Source of the DNA: Bin55 sp963664665
GTDB lineage: Bacteria > Pseudomonadota > Gammaproteobacteria > Pseudomonadales > Azotimanducaceae
Reading direction: 5' to 3'
DNA length: 64,000 nucleotides
Assembly (NCBI GenBank): GCA_963664665.2
Contig: CAXXMH010000004.1
Span: 1,240,001 to 1,304,000, forward strand
Shown piece after piece: positions 51,616 through 61,073 of this stretch; the stretch's first letter is position 1; each line of letters begins with the position of its first letter. The notes below the pieces were generated by a model. The model was not told the DNA's origin. It ran no database searches and saw only the letters and a list, made by a program, of their open reading frames with translations. The translations under genes were made by a program, and so were the position numbers.

Positions 51616-52489
51616 GAGCGAACAACGCATACCTTACAGCAAGCGGGTACGAAACCTGTTTCGCGGCGCGGTCCGTAAAGGTGTTGACTTAACGTTTGAA
51701 CAGAAGTTCCGCAATCTTGCGGATGAGGTGTTTGAGTTCGACAACGACTTCGATCAGGAAGTCATTCCGCTGATCGGGAACCTGCTCGAGTCATCAACAA
51801 AAAACGCCCATGACATCATGGTGCCGCGATCCCGTGTGATTTCGCTTTCGAAAGACATGAGTCTTGAAGCTGTACTTGACGTGATCAAGGAAACGGGACA
51901 TTCGCGATATCCGTTACAGGGAGATGATCCTGATTCTGTGATTGGATTAGTCTATGTGAAAGACCTTCTCGCATCACTTCCCAAAGGTGACTGCGCTGGG
52001 GGATTCAACATGGAAGCGCTGCGGCGTGACGTGAAAGTCGTACCTCAGGATCAGAGCATTGTCGCGTTGTTAGAAGAATTTCGTCGAGAACGCGTGCACC
52101 TCGCGGTCGTCGAGAACGAATACGCTCAGATAGTTGGTCTCGCGACGATGGAGGACATCTTTGAGCAGTTCTTCGGCGATATCCAAGACGAGCACGATAA
52201 GGGTGAAGAAGCCATCTCGTTGATGGAGCATGACAACGGCGGTGCCACACCAGAGCACAATGGCCATTCAGATGTCAGTGCAGATTTGTCGATCGATGAG
52301 TTCAATAAATTCTTCGAAACTGATCTGTCCAACGATCAAAACAACACCATCGGTGGGTACCTCGCGACCAAACTAGGTCATGTACCCGTCATGGGCGAGA
52401 AAACCAGAGAGGGAGATGTGCGTTTCGAAGTGCTTGAAGCAACGGAGCGTCGCATTGTCAAGATACGCGTTACGAGGAACGGTCAATAG
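51608..52489 (+). CDS. corC: CorC-like CBS-domain protein YbeX
   Basis: 293 residues from ATG 51608, inside the ybeY stop region. DIMVPRSRVISLSKDMSLE and AVVENEYAQIVGLATMEDIFEQFFGDIQDEHD (in part) mark the two CBS domains; the C-terminal CorC_HlyC domain has DEFNKFFETDL, GGYLATKLGHVPVMGE and FEVLEATERRIVKIRV. Linked to magnesium export and ribosome assembly. Directly followed by lnt. Confidence 0.93.
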   Translation: MSESEQRIPYSKRVRNLFRGAVRKGVDLTFEQKFRNLADEVFEFDNDFDQEVIPLIGNLLESSTKNAHDIMVPRSRVISLSKDMSLEAVLDVIKETGHSRYPLQGDDPDSVIGLVYVKDLLASLPKGDCAGGFNMEALRRDVKVVPQDQSIVALLEEFRRERVHLAVVENEYAQIVGLATMEDIFEQFFGDIQDEHDKGEEAISLMEHDNGGATPEHNGHSDVSADLSIDEFNKFFETDLSNDQNNTIGGYLATKLGHVPVMGEKTREGDVRFEVLEATERRIVKIRVTRNGQ

Positions 52490-53988
52490 GCGGTAAGAAA
52501 CTCGCGTTTCTAATCCCGCTAGTTTGCGGAGCCATTTACCCGCTCGGCTTCGCCCCCTTTGAGTATTACCCAGTAACGATCGTCGCGTTAGCGGGGCTCT
52601 TCTACAGTCTAAACCGAGCAAGCAGCTATCGAGCTGCCTTTTTCTACGCATGGCTTTTCGGCATTGCGAAGTTCGGCGTCGGTGCTTCGTGGATATACGT
52701 TTCTATTCAGCAATACGGCGACGTTCACTGGTTGGCTGCCGGATTGTTCGTTGCGCTATTCGTTTGCCTCATCGCTTTATTAACTGGGTTCGTTGGAGTT
52801 GGAACACACATTCCGGTACGGACGCGAGAGAAGAGCTTCATGCTTGACACACCTATATACGGTTGTCTTCAGTTCGCATTCGTCTGGCTTATTTACGAGT
52901 GGCTTCGGAGCTCGTTGCTGACCGGATTTCCGGTGCTTGATGCGGGATATGTGTTGCTCGCGACGCCGTTTGATGGTCTCGCGCCGATTCTCGGCGTTAA
53001 AGGTATCAGCTTCGCGATGGCGTTTGTCGCGGCAACCTTGGTGTCAGGATGGTTCATGATTGCGGCGGGCGCAGTAGGCGTGGTGTTGTGTGCGGGACTG
53101 TCGTTCGTCGACTTCACCGACCGCGAGGAACCACGTGAAGTCGGCATTGTGCAGGTCAATATTCCGTTAACCGAGAAATTCGCGATGGCGCGCCGAGGCG
53201 AGTCTTTTAGACTCTACTCGAGACTAACGCACGAGCTGAGTCCAAAGGACTTGGTGTTATGGAGCGAAGCCGCGTTCGCAACCAACCAATCCCATATGCG
53301 CGATGCGCTCGAACTGGTGCGGGGCACTTCTGGTCATCAGTACATCGCCTCTGGTTACGTGGAAACTGCTGATGAGCAACGATTCAACTCGCTACTGCTA
53401 TCTGGAAACGACCATGCGAACTACCGGAAGTTGCGATTGGTGCCTTTTGGCGAGTATGTACCGTTGAGGTCCTACATCCAATCGATTCTTGGTTTTGCGA
53501 ACGTGCCGTACTCTGACCTTCAAGTCGGTAGCGAAGGCGAACGTTCTTTAAACGTATCAGGACTGAAGTTAGCTCCAGCGATCTGCTACGAAGCGAGCTT
53601 CGAACGCGATGTTCGGGAAGCGGTGCTCCAAAGTAACGCAGACGCGTTTGTCGTTGTGAGCGAGGACGCATGGTTCGGTGACTCGTTTGCGCCTCATCAG
53701 AACTTCGAGATGGCGCGCATGCGTGCACGGGAACACGGACGTTACCTGATTCGAGCCGCTAACAGTGGGATTTCCGGCATCGTCGGACCCGACGGCGAAG
53801 TCATCGCGCAAGCCGATCAGTTTGTACGGACGACGATTGAAGGGCAAATATTCACGATGTCAGGCTCCACGCCGTATACGAAATACGGTGGCATCACGAT
53901 TAATGCACTGCTCATCGTCGGTGCGATTTGGTACTTGATAAACCGGTTGATTGGTTGGCGTCAATCCGTCAGTCGCGCTTCATATTAG
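52486..53988 (+). CDS. lnt: Apolipoprotein N-acyltransferase, AUA start
   Basis: 500 residues if started at ATA 52486 (E. coli 512). Lnt homology is continuous from the first codons (LAFLIPLVCGAIYPLGFAPF in part, WIYVSIQQYGDV), but no ATG, GTG or TTG occurs in frame between a stop at 52435 and the TTG at 52732, which would cut off three helices. GAGGAA at 52474-52479 lies six bases before the ATA, and ATA overlaps the corC TAG. Catalytic residues: Glu in LWSEAAF, Lys in YRKLRLVPFGEYVP, Cys in APAICYEASF. It adds the third acyl chain to lipoproteins at the inner membrane. Confidence 0.88.
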   Translation: MGGKKLAFLIPLVCGAIYPLGFAPFEYYPVTIVALAGLFYSLNRASSYRAAFFYAWLFGIAKFGVGASWIYVSIQQYGDVHWLAAGLFVALFVCLIALLTGFVGVGTHIPVRTREKSFMLDTPIYGCLQFAFVWLIYEWLRSSLLTGFPVLDAGYVLLATPFDGLAPILGVKGISFAMAFVAATLVSGWFMIAAGAVGVVLCAGLSFVDFTDREEPREVGIVQVNIPLTEKFAMARRGESFRLYSRLTHELSPKDLVLWSEAAFATNQSHMRDALELVRGTSGHQYIASGYVETADEQRFNSLLLSGNDHANYRKLRLVPFGEYVPLRSYIQSILGFANVPYSDLQVGSEGERSLNVSGLKLAPAICYEASFERDVREAVLQSNADAFVVVSEDAWFGDSFAPHQNFEMARMRAREHGRYLIRAANSGISGIVGPDGEVIAQADQFVRTTIEGQIFTMSGSTPYTKYGGITINALLIVGAIWYLINRLIGWRQSVSRASY

Positions 53989-54228
53989 TGTCAGGACAGG
54001 AAGGTGGTGTCCGTGACCGGATTCTCGCACGTGCTCCTGAGCAACGGACGCGAGAGTTGGATTCGCTCGCATTGGTCGGCGCTAATCTGAGAATGTACAT
54101 CGTGACAAAATTGCGATCCCAGGTCACGAATCGAGTGAAGAGTTACGCCCGATACGTCGGTAATTTGCGATGAGTTCGACGCGCGATCTTCGCTGTGCTG
54201 ATTGTCGTTGTAAGTGCCTGCAGACTAA

Positions 54229-54450
54229 TCAACGACCTCGAATATCCTCAATGAAATCATCCGTACGCTCATATTCAAATTCAGTGAGAACGCCGACCAA
54301 GCGATCGACCGGATGCGAGGACGCGGTGCGCTTCTTTAACAGCAGTCCTCGCTCGGTCGGCAGAAGTTCGACTTCCGCGTTGTGATCTATCCCGAACTGA
54401 TCTCGCAGTGCTTTCGGGATCGTGATCTGACCTAGTTTTGATACACGCAC
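54229..54450 (-). CDS. AbrB/SpoVT-family antitoxin-like protein
   Basis: 73 residues. MRVSKLGQITIPKALRDQFG is the swapped-hairpin AbrB/MazE DNA-binding segment (residues 1-20); the C-terminal part DRLVGVLTEFEYERTDDFIEDIRG is the usual toxin-binding tail. VapB-like antitoxins of this sort precede a PIN toxin, but no PIN frame follows at 54228-53989; only scattered stops are seen. Either an orphan regulator or the survivor of a decayed pair. Confidence 0.75.
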   Translation of the reverse strand: MRVSKLGQITIPKALRDQFGIDHNAEVELLPTERGLLLKKRTASSHPVDRLVGVLTEFEYERTDDFIEDIRGR

Positions 54451-54517
54451 GATCTTCTCAGAATATGGTTAGGGACGCAAACTCGAAAAACAATCGATTC
54501 GATATCCGCTTTGACTG

Positions 54518-56173
54518 TTAAGTCGCGAGGTAATCACCATACTGCGAGAACCGCGTGTCCTGTCGCGTGATGACTTCAATAACCGCGACTCGACCTTCGG
54601 CATTCTCTTTCTGGGCTTTTTCTAGCGCTGGGACGAGACCCTTTGGATCTTCAACCTTGATCCCGGTTGCACCCATAGCCTTGCCGAGATCGGCATAGTC
54701 GCCGGTCTGGTTGCCAGCGCCATATTTCTCCATAGCTACGGGCATCTTTGTGTCATAACCACCCATCGTGCGGTTATTTATGACAACTGTAGTAATGGGT
54801 ACTTCAGCCCGCACCGCGGTTTCGATCTCGGTTCCTGTATGACCGAACGCAAGATCACCCATGAAGTTCATGCAGTACTTATCGGGCGAGGCAAGTTTTG
54901 CGCCTATGGCCAACGGTATTCCATATCCGAGATGGGTTGTCTTACCCCAGCCGATGTAACCACGTGGCAACGTTGCCTTATAGAACGGCATGATTTGATC
55001 ACGTGGATTGCCAGCGTCATGAGTGACAATGGAGTTCTCGTGATCGACTATGTTGTTGATCTCATTAATCACACGGTACGGATTCACGGGGAGTTCGTCG
55101 GATGTGAGCAACGGCGCCCACTCTTTCAACCACTCGACCTTGGTGTTTGCGATATCCGACTGAAGCGTGGTGTTAGTTTCGCGGCCGTTGTCACCAACTT
55201 GGGCTTTCACTTCATCAATCATCGCTTCAAGCGTCAGCTTGGCATCGCCGACCAATCCGAGATCGACGTCGTAGTCCTTATTGATGTCTTCTGCCGAAAT
55301 TGTCGACTGGATTAGCACCTTGTTGTTCGGAATCGATAGCCCAAACCCGGTACGCGTCAAACCCGATCCGATCGCAAACAGCACGTCGGATTCGCCTAAC
55401 CACTTATATACTGCCTTCGGTGCGGTGCGATTTGCGGAGCCTAGTGCAAGGGGATGGTCGTCCGGAAACGCGCTTTTGCCTTCCATAGTCGTGATGACTG
55501 GAATCTGAGCCAGTTCCGCGAGTGACCGTATTTCATTTGTTGCATCTGCATAGAGGACGCCTTGTCCGACCCACAATACTGGATTTCGCGCGTTTAGGAG
55601 CGTCTTTACTGCGTCCTTGACATCGCTTGCATTCGGCGCAGTCCGCAATACCTTGGTAGGACGATAGGTTTGAGCGTCCGCTGGGACTTCTTTGCCAAGT
55701 ACATCTCCGTGCATTTCAACGACCACGGGTCCGGGACGTCCGTGCTTCAGCGCATGGAATGCACGTCGCATTTCACGGCTTGTCTGTCCGATTTGGTCGA
55801 TCGAAATCGCGAGTTTCGACACATGCTCGTAATTCTTGACCGCTGAGAAATTCGGTTTAATGTCGTAGCTACCGGTACCAGCGCCGCCGGGTAGAAATAG
55901 CAACGGTACGGCTTCCCCCCATGCTTGTGCAATACCACCAAATGAGTTCTCTACGCCTGGTCCAGACTGAGATGCGAACACGCCTACCTGCTTACCAGCC
56001 ATCGTTCGAGCGTATCCATCTGCCGCATTGATCCCGCCTCGCTCCTGTCGAAACACGATAGGTCGAATACCAACTCGAGCAGCGGCTTCAATGAGTGAGT
56101 TGGCGGGAAAACACGCCATCCACTCAACACCTTCTGCCTTTAAGCACTGAGCAATTAGGTCATATCCGTTCAT
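54518..56173 (-). CDS. Thiamine-pyrophosphate-dependent enzyme
   Basis: 551 residues, acetolactate synthase/benzoylformate decarboxylase superfamily. FRQERGGINAADGYAR (catalytic Glu), GPGVENSFGGIAQAWGEAVP, central domain NPVLWVGQGVLYA, and TPP motif MGDLAFGHTGTEIETAVRA to VINNRTMGGY (about 450-485). Substrate not readable. pdxA-like gene follows 19 bases upstream on the same strand, suggesting a shared pathway for a hydroxy-acid or related compound. Confidence 0.88.
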   Translation of the reverse strand: MNGYDLIAQCLKAEGVEWMACFPANSLIEAAARVGIRPIVFRQERGGINAADGYARTMAGKQVGVFASQSGPGVENSFGGIAQAWGEAVPLLFLPGGAGTGSYDIKPNFSAVKNYEHVSKLAISIDQIGQTSREMRRAFHALKHGRPGPVVVEMHGDVLGKEVPADAQTYRPTKVLRTAPNASDVKDAVKTLLNARNPVLWVGQGVLYADATNEIRSLAELAQIPVITTMEGKSAFPDDHPLALGSANRTAPKAVYKWLGESDVLFAIGSGLTRTGFGLSIPNNKVLIQSTISAEDINKDYDVDLGLVGDAKLTLEAMIDEVKAQVGDNGRETNTTLQSDIANTKVEWLKEWAPLLTSDELPVNPYRVINEINNIVDHENSIVTHDAGNPRDQIMPFYKATLPRGYIGWGKTTHLGYGIPLAIGAKLASPDKYCMNFMGDLAFGHTGTEIETAVRAEVPITTVVINNRTMGGYDTKMPVAMEKYGAGNQTGDYADLGKAMGATGIKVEDPKGLVPALEKAQKENAEGRVAVIEVITRQDTRFSQYGDYLAT

Positions 56174-56192
56174 TTTTGAGGTCTCTTGTCGT

Positions 56193-57200
56193 TTAGTTAT
56201 CGCTAGGAACGTTCAACATTTTCTGAGCATATCGGATCGCGTGTCCGAGCGAATCGATACGCGCAACACCCTTCCAGGCGATGTCGAACGCCGTACCATG
56301 GTCTACTGAGGTTCGGATGATAGGCAATCCCAGCGTTACGTTCACGGCGTGGTCGAATGCAAGTAGCTTCATGGGCGCGTGACCTTGGTCGTGGTACATG
56401 CAAATCAACGCGTCGAACCGGTCAAGTTCGATTGCTTGTCGGAATACCGTATCGGCAGGATAGGGACCGCTGACCGGCACACCTTTCTCTTTAAGCTCAC
56501 CGATTGTGGGCTCGATTACATCTGATTCTTCGGAGCCAAACATGCCGCTTTCGCCCGCGTGTGGATTCAGTCCACACACGCCTATTCGGGGATTAGCGAT
56601 GAATTGGCTTAGCGCACCATGGGTTAACTCAATGGTCCGTGCAAGGCGTTGAGGCGTAAGTCGTTCGATCGCGTCTCGTAGAGACACATGCGTACTCACG
56701 TGGCTTACGGCAACCTCGTCGGTTGCAAGCATCATCACGACGTCGTCAACCCCACATAGCTTTGCCAGAAGCTCCGTGTGACCAACGAAGGTTGAATGAC
56801 TCCTCTGGGTGGCTTCCTTGTTCATCGGGAGCGTAACGACTGCTGAAACTTCGCCATGGAGCGCGGCCTGTGTTGCGAGGGTCACGTACTTATGCGCCGC
56901 ACTGCCGGTTTTTTCGCTTAGTACACCAGGAGTAAGGTCGGATGCGCGCAGACAATCGCAGTCCCACAGATTTAGCTGATCTTCCTTGGTATCTCTTAGT
57001 TTCGTCAGGCAGTTGATCGCGACGTCGATTCCCAATCGATTCGCGCCCGCTTGGAGGATTGAGTGGTCGCCGAAGACGACACTTCCGCTCGGAATGGCAC
57101 CCATTGCGAACGACCTGAGCAATATCTCAGGTCCGACGCCTGACGCATCTCCCATCGTAATCGCTAACTGCATACCGTTGGAACTCATAGATTCGAACAT
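56193..57200 (-). CDS. PdxA-family 4-phosphate dehydrogenase
   Basis: 335 residues; ATG 57200 taken, with internal ATGs at residues 5 and 10 also possible. LAITMGDASGVGPEILLRSF, FVGHTELLA, CGLNPHAGESG and MYHDQGHAPMKLLAFDHAVN (in part), VNVTLGLPIIRTSVDHGTAFD. The HDQGHxPxK form is closer to the PdxA2/DtnX branch (D-threonate or D-erythronate 4-phosphate oxidation) than to PdxA of vitamin B6 synthesis, but this is a judgement by eye. Same strand as and just upstream of the TPP enzyme. Confidence 0.85.
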   Translation of the reverse strand: MFESMSSNGMQLAITMGDASGVGPEILLRSFAMGAIPSGSVVFGDHSILQAGANRLGIDVAINCLTKLRDTKEDQLNLWDCDCLRASDLTPGVLSEKTGSAAHKYVTLATQAALHGEVSAVVTLPMNKEATQRSHSTFVGHTELLAKLCGVDDVVMMLATDEVAVSHVSTHVSLRDAIERLTPQRLARTIELTHGALSQFIANPRIGVCGLNPHAGESGMFGSEESDVIEPTIGELKEKGVPVSGPYPADTVFRQAIELDRFDALICMYHDQGHAPMKLLAFDHAVNVTLGLPIIRTSVDHGTAFDIAWKGVARIDSLGHAIRYAQKMLNVPSDN

Positions 57201-57356
57201 GCGCGGGTTGCTACTTGCCTACTCACTTCTCTCTCGATTCGATGAAGAGTTTGATCGCACCAAGAGTGAGCGATAAATTCGAGACAAGGTTGAATTTCAC
57301 CAACGAGAGAACATCCTTTTCCAAATTCGATTTTCAGAAAAATGTGCCCGAATGTG

Positions 57357-57719
57357 CTACTCGCCCAATTGAGGTCGACGAATTCGGATGTGATCGTTAT
57401 TGACCACAATTAGCGTCTCTTCAAGCAGGGAGTCCTGATGACTCCCAATCAACGCGGTTATAGCTTCGGCTTCTTGGCGAACGCTCATATTGACGAGTCG
57501 AACTATGCAGGAATGGGGAAGTCGGCGCAGAAACCCCAATTCGCCAAAATCTTTGTCCTTCGTAACAAGCACACGCTGCTCGTGGCGAGCAAGTGCAAGC
57601 AAATTCTCATCGGAAGCCTTGCTAAAACCTTCTCGTGCGGATACGACATCGTGCCCAAGATTAGTCAGTGTTTCTTGAAGCAACCGTGAAGATGCACATA
57701 CGTCTATCAGAAACTTCAC
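57357..57719 (-). CDS. DUF5615 PIN-like toxin
   Basis: 120 residues. KFLIDVCASSRLLQETLTNLGHDV (first Asp; in part), SDENLLALARHEQRVLVTKDKDFGEL (second acidic cluster) are the PIN-like catalytic set of DUF5615. Such proteins are RNase toxins of VapC45 type. Start overlaps the stop of the upstream DUF433 gene by four bases. Confidence 0.85.
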   Translation of the reverse strand: MKFLIDVCASSRLLQETLTNLGHDVVSAREGFSKASDENLLALARHEQRVLVTKDKDFGELGFLRRLPHSCIVRLVNMSVRQEAEAITALIGSHQDSLLEETLIVVNNDHIRIRRPQLGE

Positions 57720-57973
57720 GAACCTTCGCGAACATACAGTCGATCGTGAATCTGCTCACCCGCGATGGATCTGTGCGCGAAGATCAAGCAAGCTCGTACA
57801 TCGTCCGCGTGCAGATCTGGATATTCCTTCAATATGATCTCTATTGAATCTCCGGCCGCAAGCATCGCTAAGACGTGCTCGACCGCAATCCGCATATCTC
57901 GAATAATCGGTTTGCCTCCGAATACATCGGGTCGAACCGTAATCCGATCGAGAATTTGATCTTCAGTCTTCAT
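57716..57973 (-). CDS. DUF433 antitoxin
   Basis: 85 residues. ITVRPDVFGGKPIIRDMRIAVEHVLAML (in part) and IILKEYPDLHADDVRACLIFAHR are the DUF433 helix-turn-helix. Pairs with the downstream DUF5615 toxin as VapB45-type antitoxin. First gene of the pair; ATG start, promoter presumably in the gap to its right. Confidence 0.88.
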   Translation of the reverse strand: MKTEDQILDRITVRPDVFGGKPIIRDMRIAVEHVLAMLAAGDSIEIILKEYPDLHADDVRACLIFAHRSIAGEQIHDRLYVREGS

Positions 57974-58647
57974 CGTAGAATCCCTTTTTAATTAGAACGG
58001 CTACTACTCTGTAAGCAAATGCAATCCGGTCTGAGAGGCAGGGTCCCAGGAAACGGTCTTCAAAGTTTAATGCGTGCTAGATGAGACTAGGTATTTGAAG
58101 TCAACGGCTTGATCTCTAATGTCCTCTTCCGACAGTCTCATACCTGAATCCGACTTGCTTTGACCTGAGAATAGGGACTTTCCCTCTTGTCAGTCCATCG
58201 TTATTCAGCATTGAATTGACGAGACGGTGTCGTTTCGAATTAGATCGCTGCCATTTGTGGAAAGGTGCGAATTGAATTCGAGCACAGTACGGTGCTGCTT
58301 CTTCTGCGTTGCCTCAGTCCAACAACGTGGATGATCGTAGGCGCAGGTACGTCAACCTCCGACATATTCACAAATCACGTCAAGTTTAGTGTCGAATGGA
58401 AGCAGGCAAGATCTCAGGACCGACGCCTGACGCGTCTCCTATCGTAATCGCTAGCGGTTTGTTGCTAGCGACCATGCGCTGGCGCGAAATTGGTTGCTGG
58501 AGCGCTAATCTTGCCGAATCCGGACTCGACGAGGTGGTTTGTCGAACGCGTACGTAAGAACGCATAAAGACTCAATTGACTCGGACGCAATTTGCGTCAG
58601 GATCGATAAGATTGGTTCCAATGGAACTGATCATTTTGCAGGTGAAT
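57974..58647. other. Intergenic region with gene relics
   Basis: About 670 bases without an intact gene. It contains the pdxA fragment at 58407-58475 (separate entry). The rest has many short frames with no recognised protein, and may be degraded coding DNA. Promoters for the DUF433 gene (left) and the secreted protein (right) must lie here. Confidence 0.4.
58407..58475 (-). pseudogene. 5' fragment of a second pdxA gene
   Basis: Minus-strand ATG 58475 starts 23 codons that read MVASNKPLAITIGDASGVGP then EIL, matching the start of PdxA proteins, including the intact copy at 57200 (LAITMGDASGVGPEIL). After that the similarity ends and a stop follows. It is a remnant of another pdxA-like gene or a duplication. 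Confidence 0.75.
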
Positions 58648-59454
58648 ATGTTCTTACACTCGACTTCGAGGAAGTTGGTGTGCGCAGTCCTTCTCTTGGG
58701 ATTTTCGTCGTTCGTTTACGCAGACGAACTAAAGATTAAAGTGCTAGAGGTCGAAGATGTCGTCGAACCGAGACTTGATGAAATCTTCTTAAGGGCGTTG
58801 GCTGCGGGTGAAATAAGGTCCGGGCGGGGGTTTTCGACATCTATTGCGATTGATAGTGATGGGAGCGTACGCAGAGACGCGAACGCACCGCCGTCTGCCT
58901 TAGACACTTTTTACTCGACGCTGCCATTTGAATGGCTTGTCATTTCTAGTAAACCATTGTTGCACGTGTTATCCGAATTTACTGACTATTCATCGACGCA
59001 AGAGATCGAGTTTGAGGACCTGCTACGCATCTTCAACATCGAAGTGCTTGCGCCGTCGCAATACCATTTCAACTATCCGGCTGAGGCAACATTGGTGTTC
59101 CAGCTTCGTAGTCGAGAACGGGCGATACAAGTAGATCTACCGATGGCACTAGACTCGGACGCAACAAGCTACTTCATCGATGACCCCGCTGAACTAGCTC
59201 GTGACCTGAGTTTTGAGTTCGATGCGTTCGATGCGGCGAGCGAGCGACCAGGTGATTGGAAGCCCCACTTCAAGATTGTCAAGTTCAGTGGATTTGGAGT
59301 TCCGGATGAAATGCGTGAACAAGATACGGAGGGAATTCCTATCGTTTACCGCATGAAGTTTGGTTCGTTCATCTTTGATTCAGGAAGTCAAACTTTGGGC
59401 GTAGAAGAGTCATCTGAATCTACGATTTCATTCGAGCGACTGATTTCGCACTGA
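58648..59454 (+). CDS. Secreted protein of unknown function
   Basis: 268 residues from ATG 58648, which begins a signal peptide MFLHSTSRKLVCAVLLLGFS ending at SSFVYADE; two earlier in-frame starts lack this form. The mature part is acidic with mixed alpha/beta sequence (LKIKVLEVEDVVEPRLDE, FDAFDAASERPGDWKPHFKI in part). No family recognised. Alone on its strand; the integrase follows in opposite direction. Confidence 0.6.
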   Translation: MFLHSTSRKLVCAVLLLGFSSFVYADELKIKVLEVEDVVEPRLDEIFLRALAAGEIRSGRGFSTSIAIDSDGSVRRDANAPPSALDTFYSTLPFEWLVISSKPLLHVLSEFTDYSSTQEIEFEDLLRIFNIEVLAPSQYHFNYPAEATLVFQLRSRERAIQVDLPMALDSDATSYFIDDPAELARDLSFEFDAFDAASERPGDWKPHFKIVKFSGFGVPDEMREQDTEGIPIVYRMKFGSFIFDSGSQTLGVEESSESTISFERLISH

Positions 59455-59722
59455 TCGATCAATTCTCGATGCCGAAGGATTGACGTCTTCACTAAGTCCC
59501 TGACGAAATAGGTATGAGCCCGTTTTTTGGGGTTACCTACGAGATACGATCATCGATGTTTAGATCTTCTGGTTTGTTTTCTTCGTGTGCTGTGACGTTT
59601 CCGTGGCTACACGCGACCCCCAACGCGCGGGACGTTCCCTGATCGGGCAATTTTTATGTGTAGTTCAGCGAAGCCAGGACGTTTGCTGATCGTCGCTTGA
59701 GTGCGCAACTCCACATAAACAC

Positions 59723-60586
59723 TCACGCACCTAAATACACCCGTGTTATTTCGATCCGGTTGTGACCTAGTTCACGGCTGATTTTGAGCCGTACTTCTTG
59801 ATCGATCGCTTGTTGCGTCTCCGTCAATTCTGAGAATTTAAGACCTCCTGCTGAAGGAGGGTACCATCCAGTTAGTTTCAGATACCGACGTTGCGCATAG
59901 CCGTGACGAAGACCGTGTAGATTGTGTAATCCGGCTTTCGTTATGCAATTTTGGTAGCGATATAGTTGGTGCTTATATAGTGATGCGGGTGGTATCAGCG
60001 AACCGGAGCCGACGAAATCATGGACTTCATCCAATAACTCCCGCTGGGACAATTCGGTGATGGGAATTTCGCGTGGACGCCCGCCTTTGGTCCAAGATCC
60101 CTTGAGTTGGATGTGCGTCTTTTGATCGGCGTAGCTGGGTCGAAATTTGATCGATTCTTCGCGGCGGAGTCCGAACGCTTGTTGCAGGCGTACGCTCCTG
60201 CGCACATATTCGTCCTCGATGCTCAGCAACGCGTCTTCGCTGAGATACTGTGCTTTATCCTTCGGCGTATAGTCTCGGGAAGGAATGCCGTAGTGTTCGT
60301 TTGATGGATGTACGACGCTTGTCTTGCCGATTTTCTCAGCCCACCAGCGGATGTCTGTCATGTAGTTCCGGATTGTGCCAGGTGAAATTTCATTAGTAAG
60401 CCAATGTTCCACCAGTGCAGTAATGTGTTTTGGTTTAAGTGAGTTGACATGCATATGGTGAAAACCAAGTTGCTGCAGCGTGTTCGCGTGCAGTTGCAAT
60501 CTTCTGTGCCGAACACCCCGGGTAGAAAAGCTGCCGTCGCGATTGCGACGGCAGATAGTCAAAAGCTCGTAGTTCAGATCTTTCAC
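59723..60586 (-). CDS. Tyrosine recombinase / integrase
   Basis: 287 residues. N-terminal SAM-like core-binding region (ITALVEHWLTNEISPGTIRNYMTDIRWW, in part), then the catalytic domain with Arg in FGLRREESIKF, Lys in SWTKGGRPREIPI, His/Arg in HGLRHGYAQRRY and His and Tyr in GHNRIEITRVYLG. The full R-K-H-R-H-Y set is present, so it should be active. GTG start overlaps the small ORF upstream by four bases. Probably mobilises the right-hand island with McrBC. Confidence 0.88.
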   Translation of the reverse strand: MKDLNYELLTICRRNRDGSFSTRGVRHRRLQLHANTLQQLGFHHMHVNSLKPKHITALVEHWLTNEISPGTIRNYMTDIRWWAEKIGKTSVVHPSNEHYGIPSRDYTPKDKAQYLSEDALLSIEDEYVRRSVRLQQAFGLRREESIKFRPSYADQKTHIQLKGSWTKGGRPREIPITELSQRELLDEVHDFVGSGSLIPPASLYKHQLYRYQNCITKAGLHNLHGLRHGYAQRRYLKLTGWYPPSAGGLKFSELTETQQAIDQEVRLKISRELGHNRIEITRVYLGA

Positions 60587-60915
60587 GGCGCAAATTCAAT
60601 GGTTAGTGGAAATGACCTCGTTGGGAATCTCTTCTTGCAACGATCGCGACGACCGCGTTGTGTCATAGGACGCCAACCCCTGATCCGAACAGTCCTAAAT
60701 CGGACGGCACAAGATGCCTCTGTTGAAGCAACCTTCGTGCTGGTTTCGCCGTACGCATGGATAGTCACCCACACGCGATTGAAGAAGCCAACTGTTGTTG
60801 GACCTTGCCATATGGCGACGTTGAAAGTGAGTTCACGTGATGAATACGCAACAGCTTCAAGAACTCTTCGCTGCCCTCGCTGCAATTTGCCGTGCAGCTC
60901 GGTCAATTCGTTCAC
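60583..60915 (-). CDS. Small ORF upstream of the integrase
   Basis: 110 residues, basic, no recognised domain. Its stop overlaps the integrase GTG start (GTGA), which is the main reason to take it as real; the opposite strand also has a long open frame here, so it may be spurious. Confidence 0.35.
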   Translation of the reverse strand: MNELTELHGKLQRGQRRVLEAVAYSSRELTFNVAIWQGPTTVGFFNRVWVTIHAYGETSTKVASTEASCAVRFRTVRIRGWRPMTQRGRRDRCKKRFPTRSFPLTIEFAP

Positions 60916-61048
60916 GCGAGCAAAGATAGGGAATTGCGACGCATGTCATGATGAAAACCATGTCAACCTGTGAATTGGTTTTCTTGTCCATCGTTGCGAT
61001 TGATGGCCTACTATTCCTTTGCGTCGTTACGCCGATTAGCGTAGGATC

Positions 61049-61073
61049 AGCTTGATAACCAGGTTATCAAGCT
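61049..61073. promoter_or_regulatory. Perfect 25-bp palindrome between mcrC and the integrase
   Basis: AGCTTGATAACC, a central A, and GGTTATCAAGCT: twelve-base arms with a one-base centre. The centre is too small for an RNA hairpin loop unless inner pairs open, so a DNA-level role, such as an operator or recombinase site, is more likely. It lies upstream of the integrase operon and downstream of mcrC. Confidence 0.6.

Noticed and set aside
60449..60973. 174-residue plus-strand ORF opposite the integrase leader
   Set aside because: No domain, overlaps both the integrase start and the coupled small ORF on the other strand.
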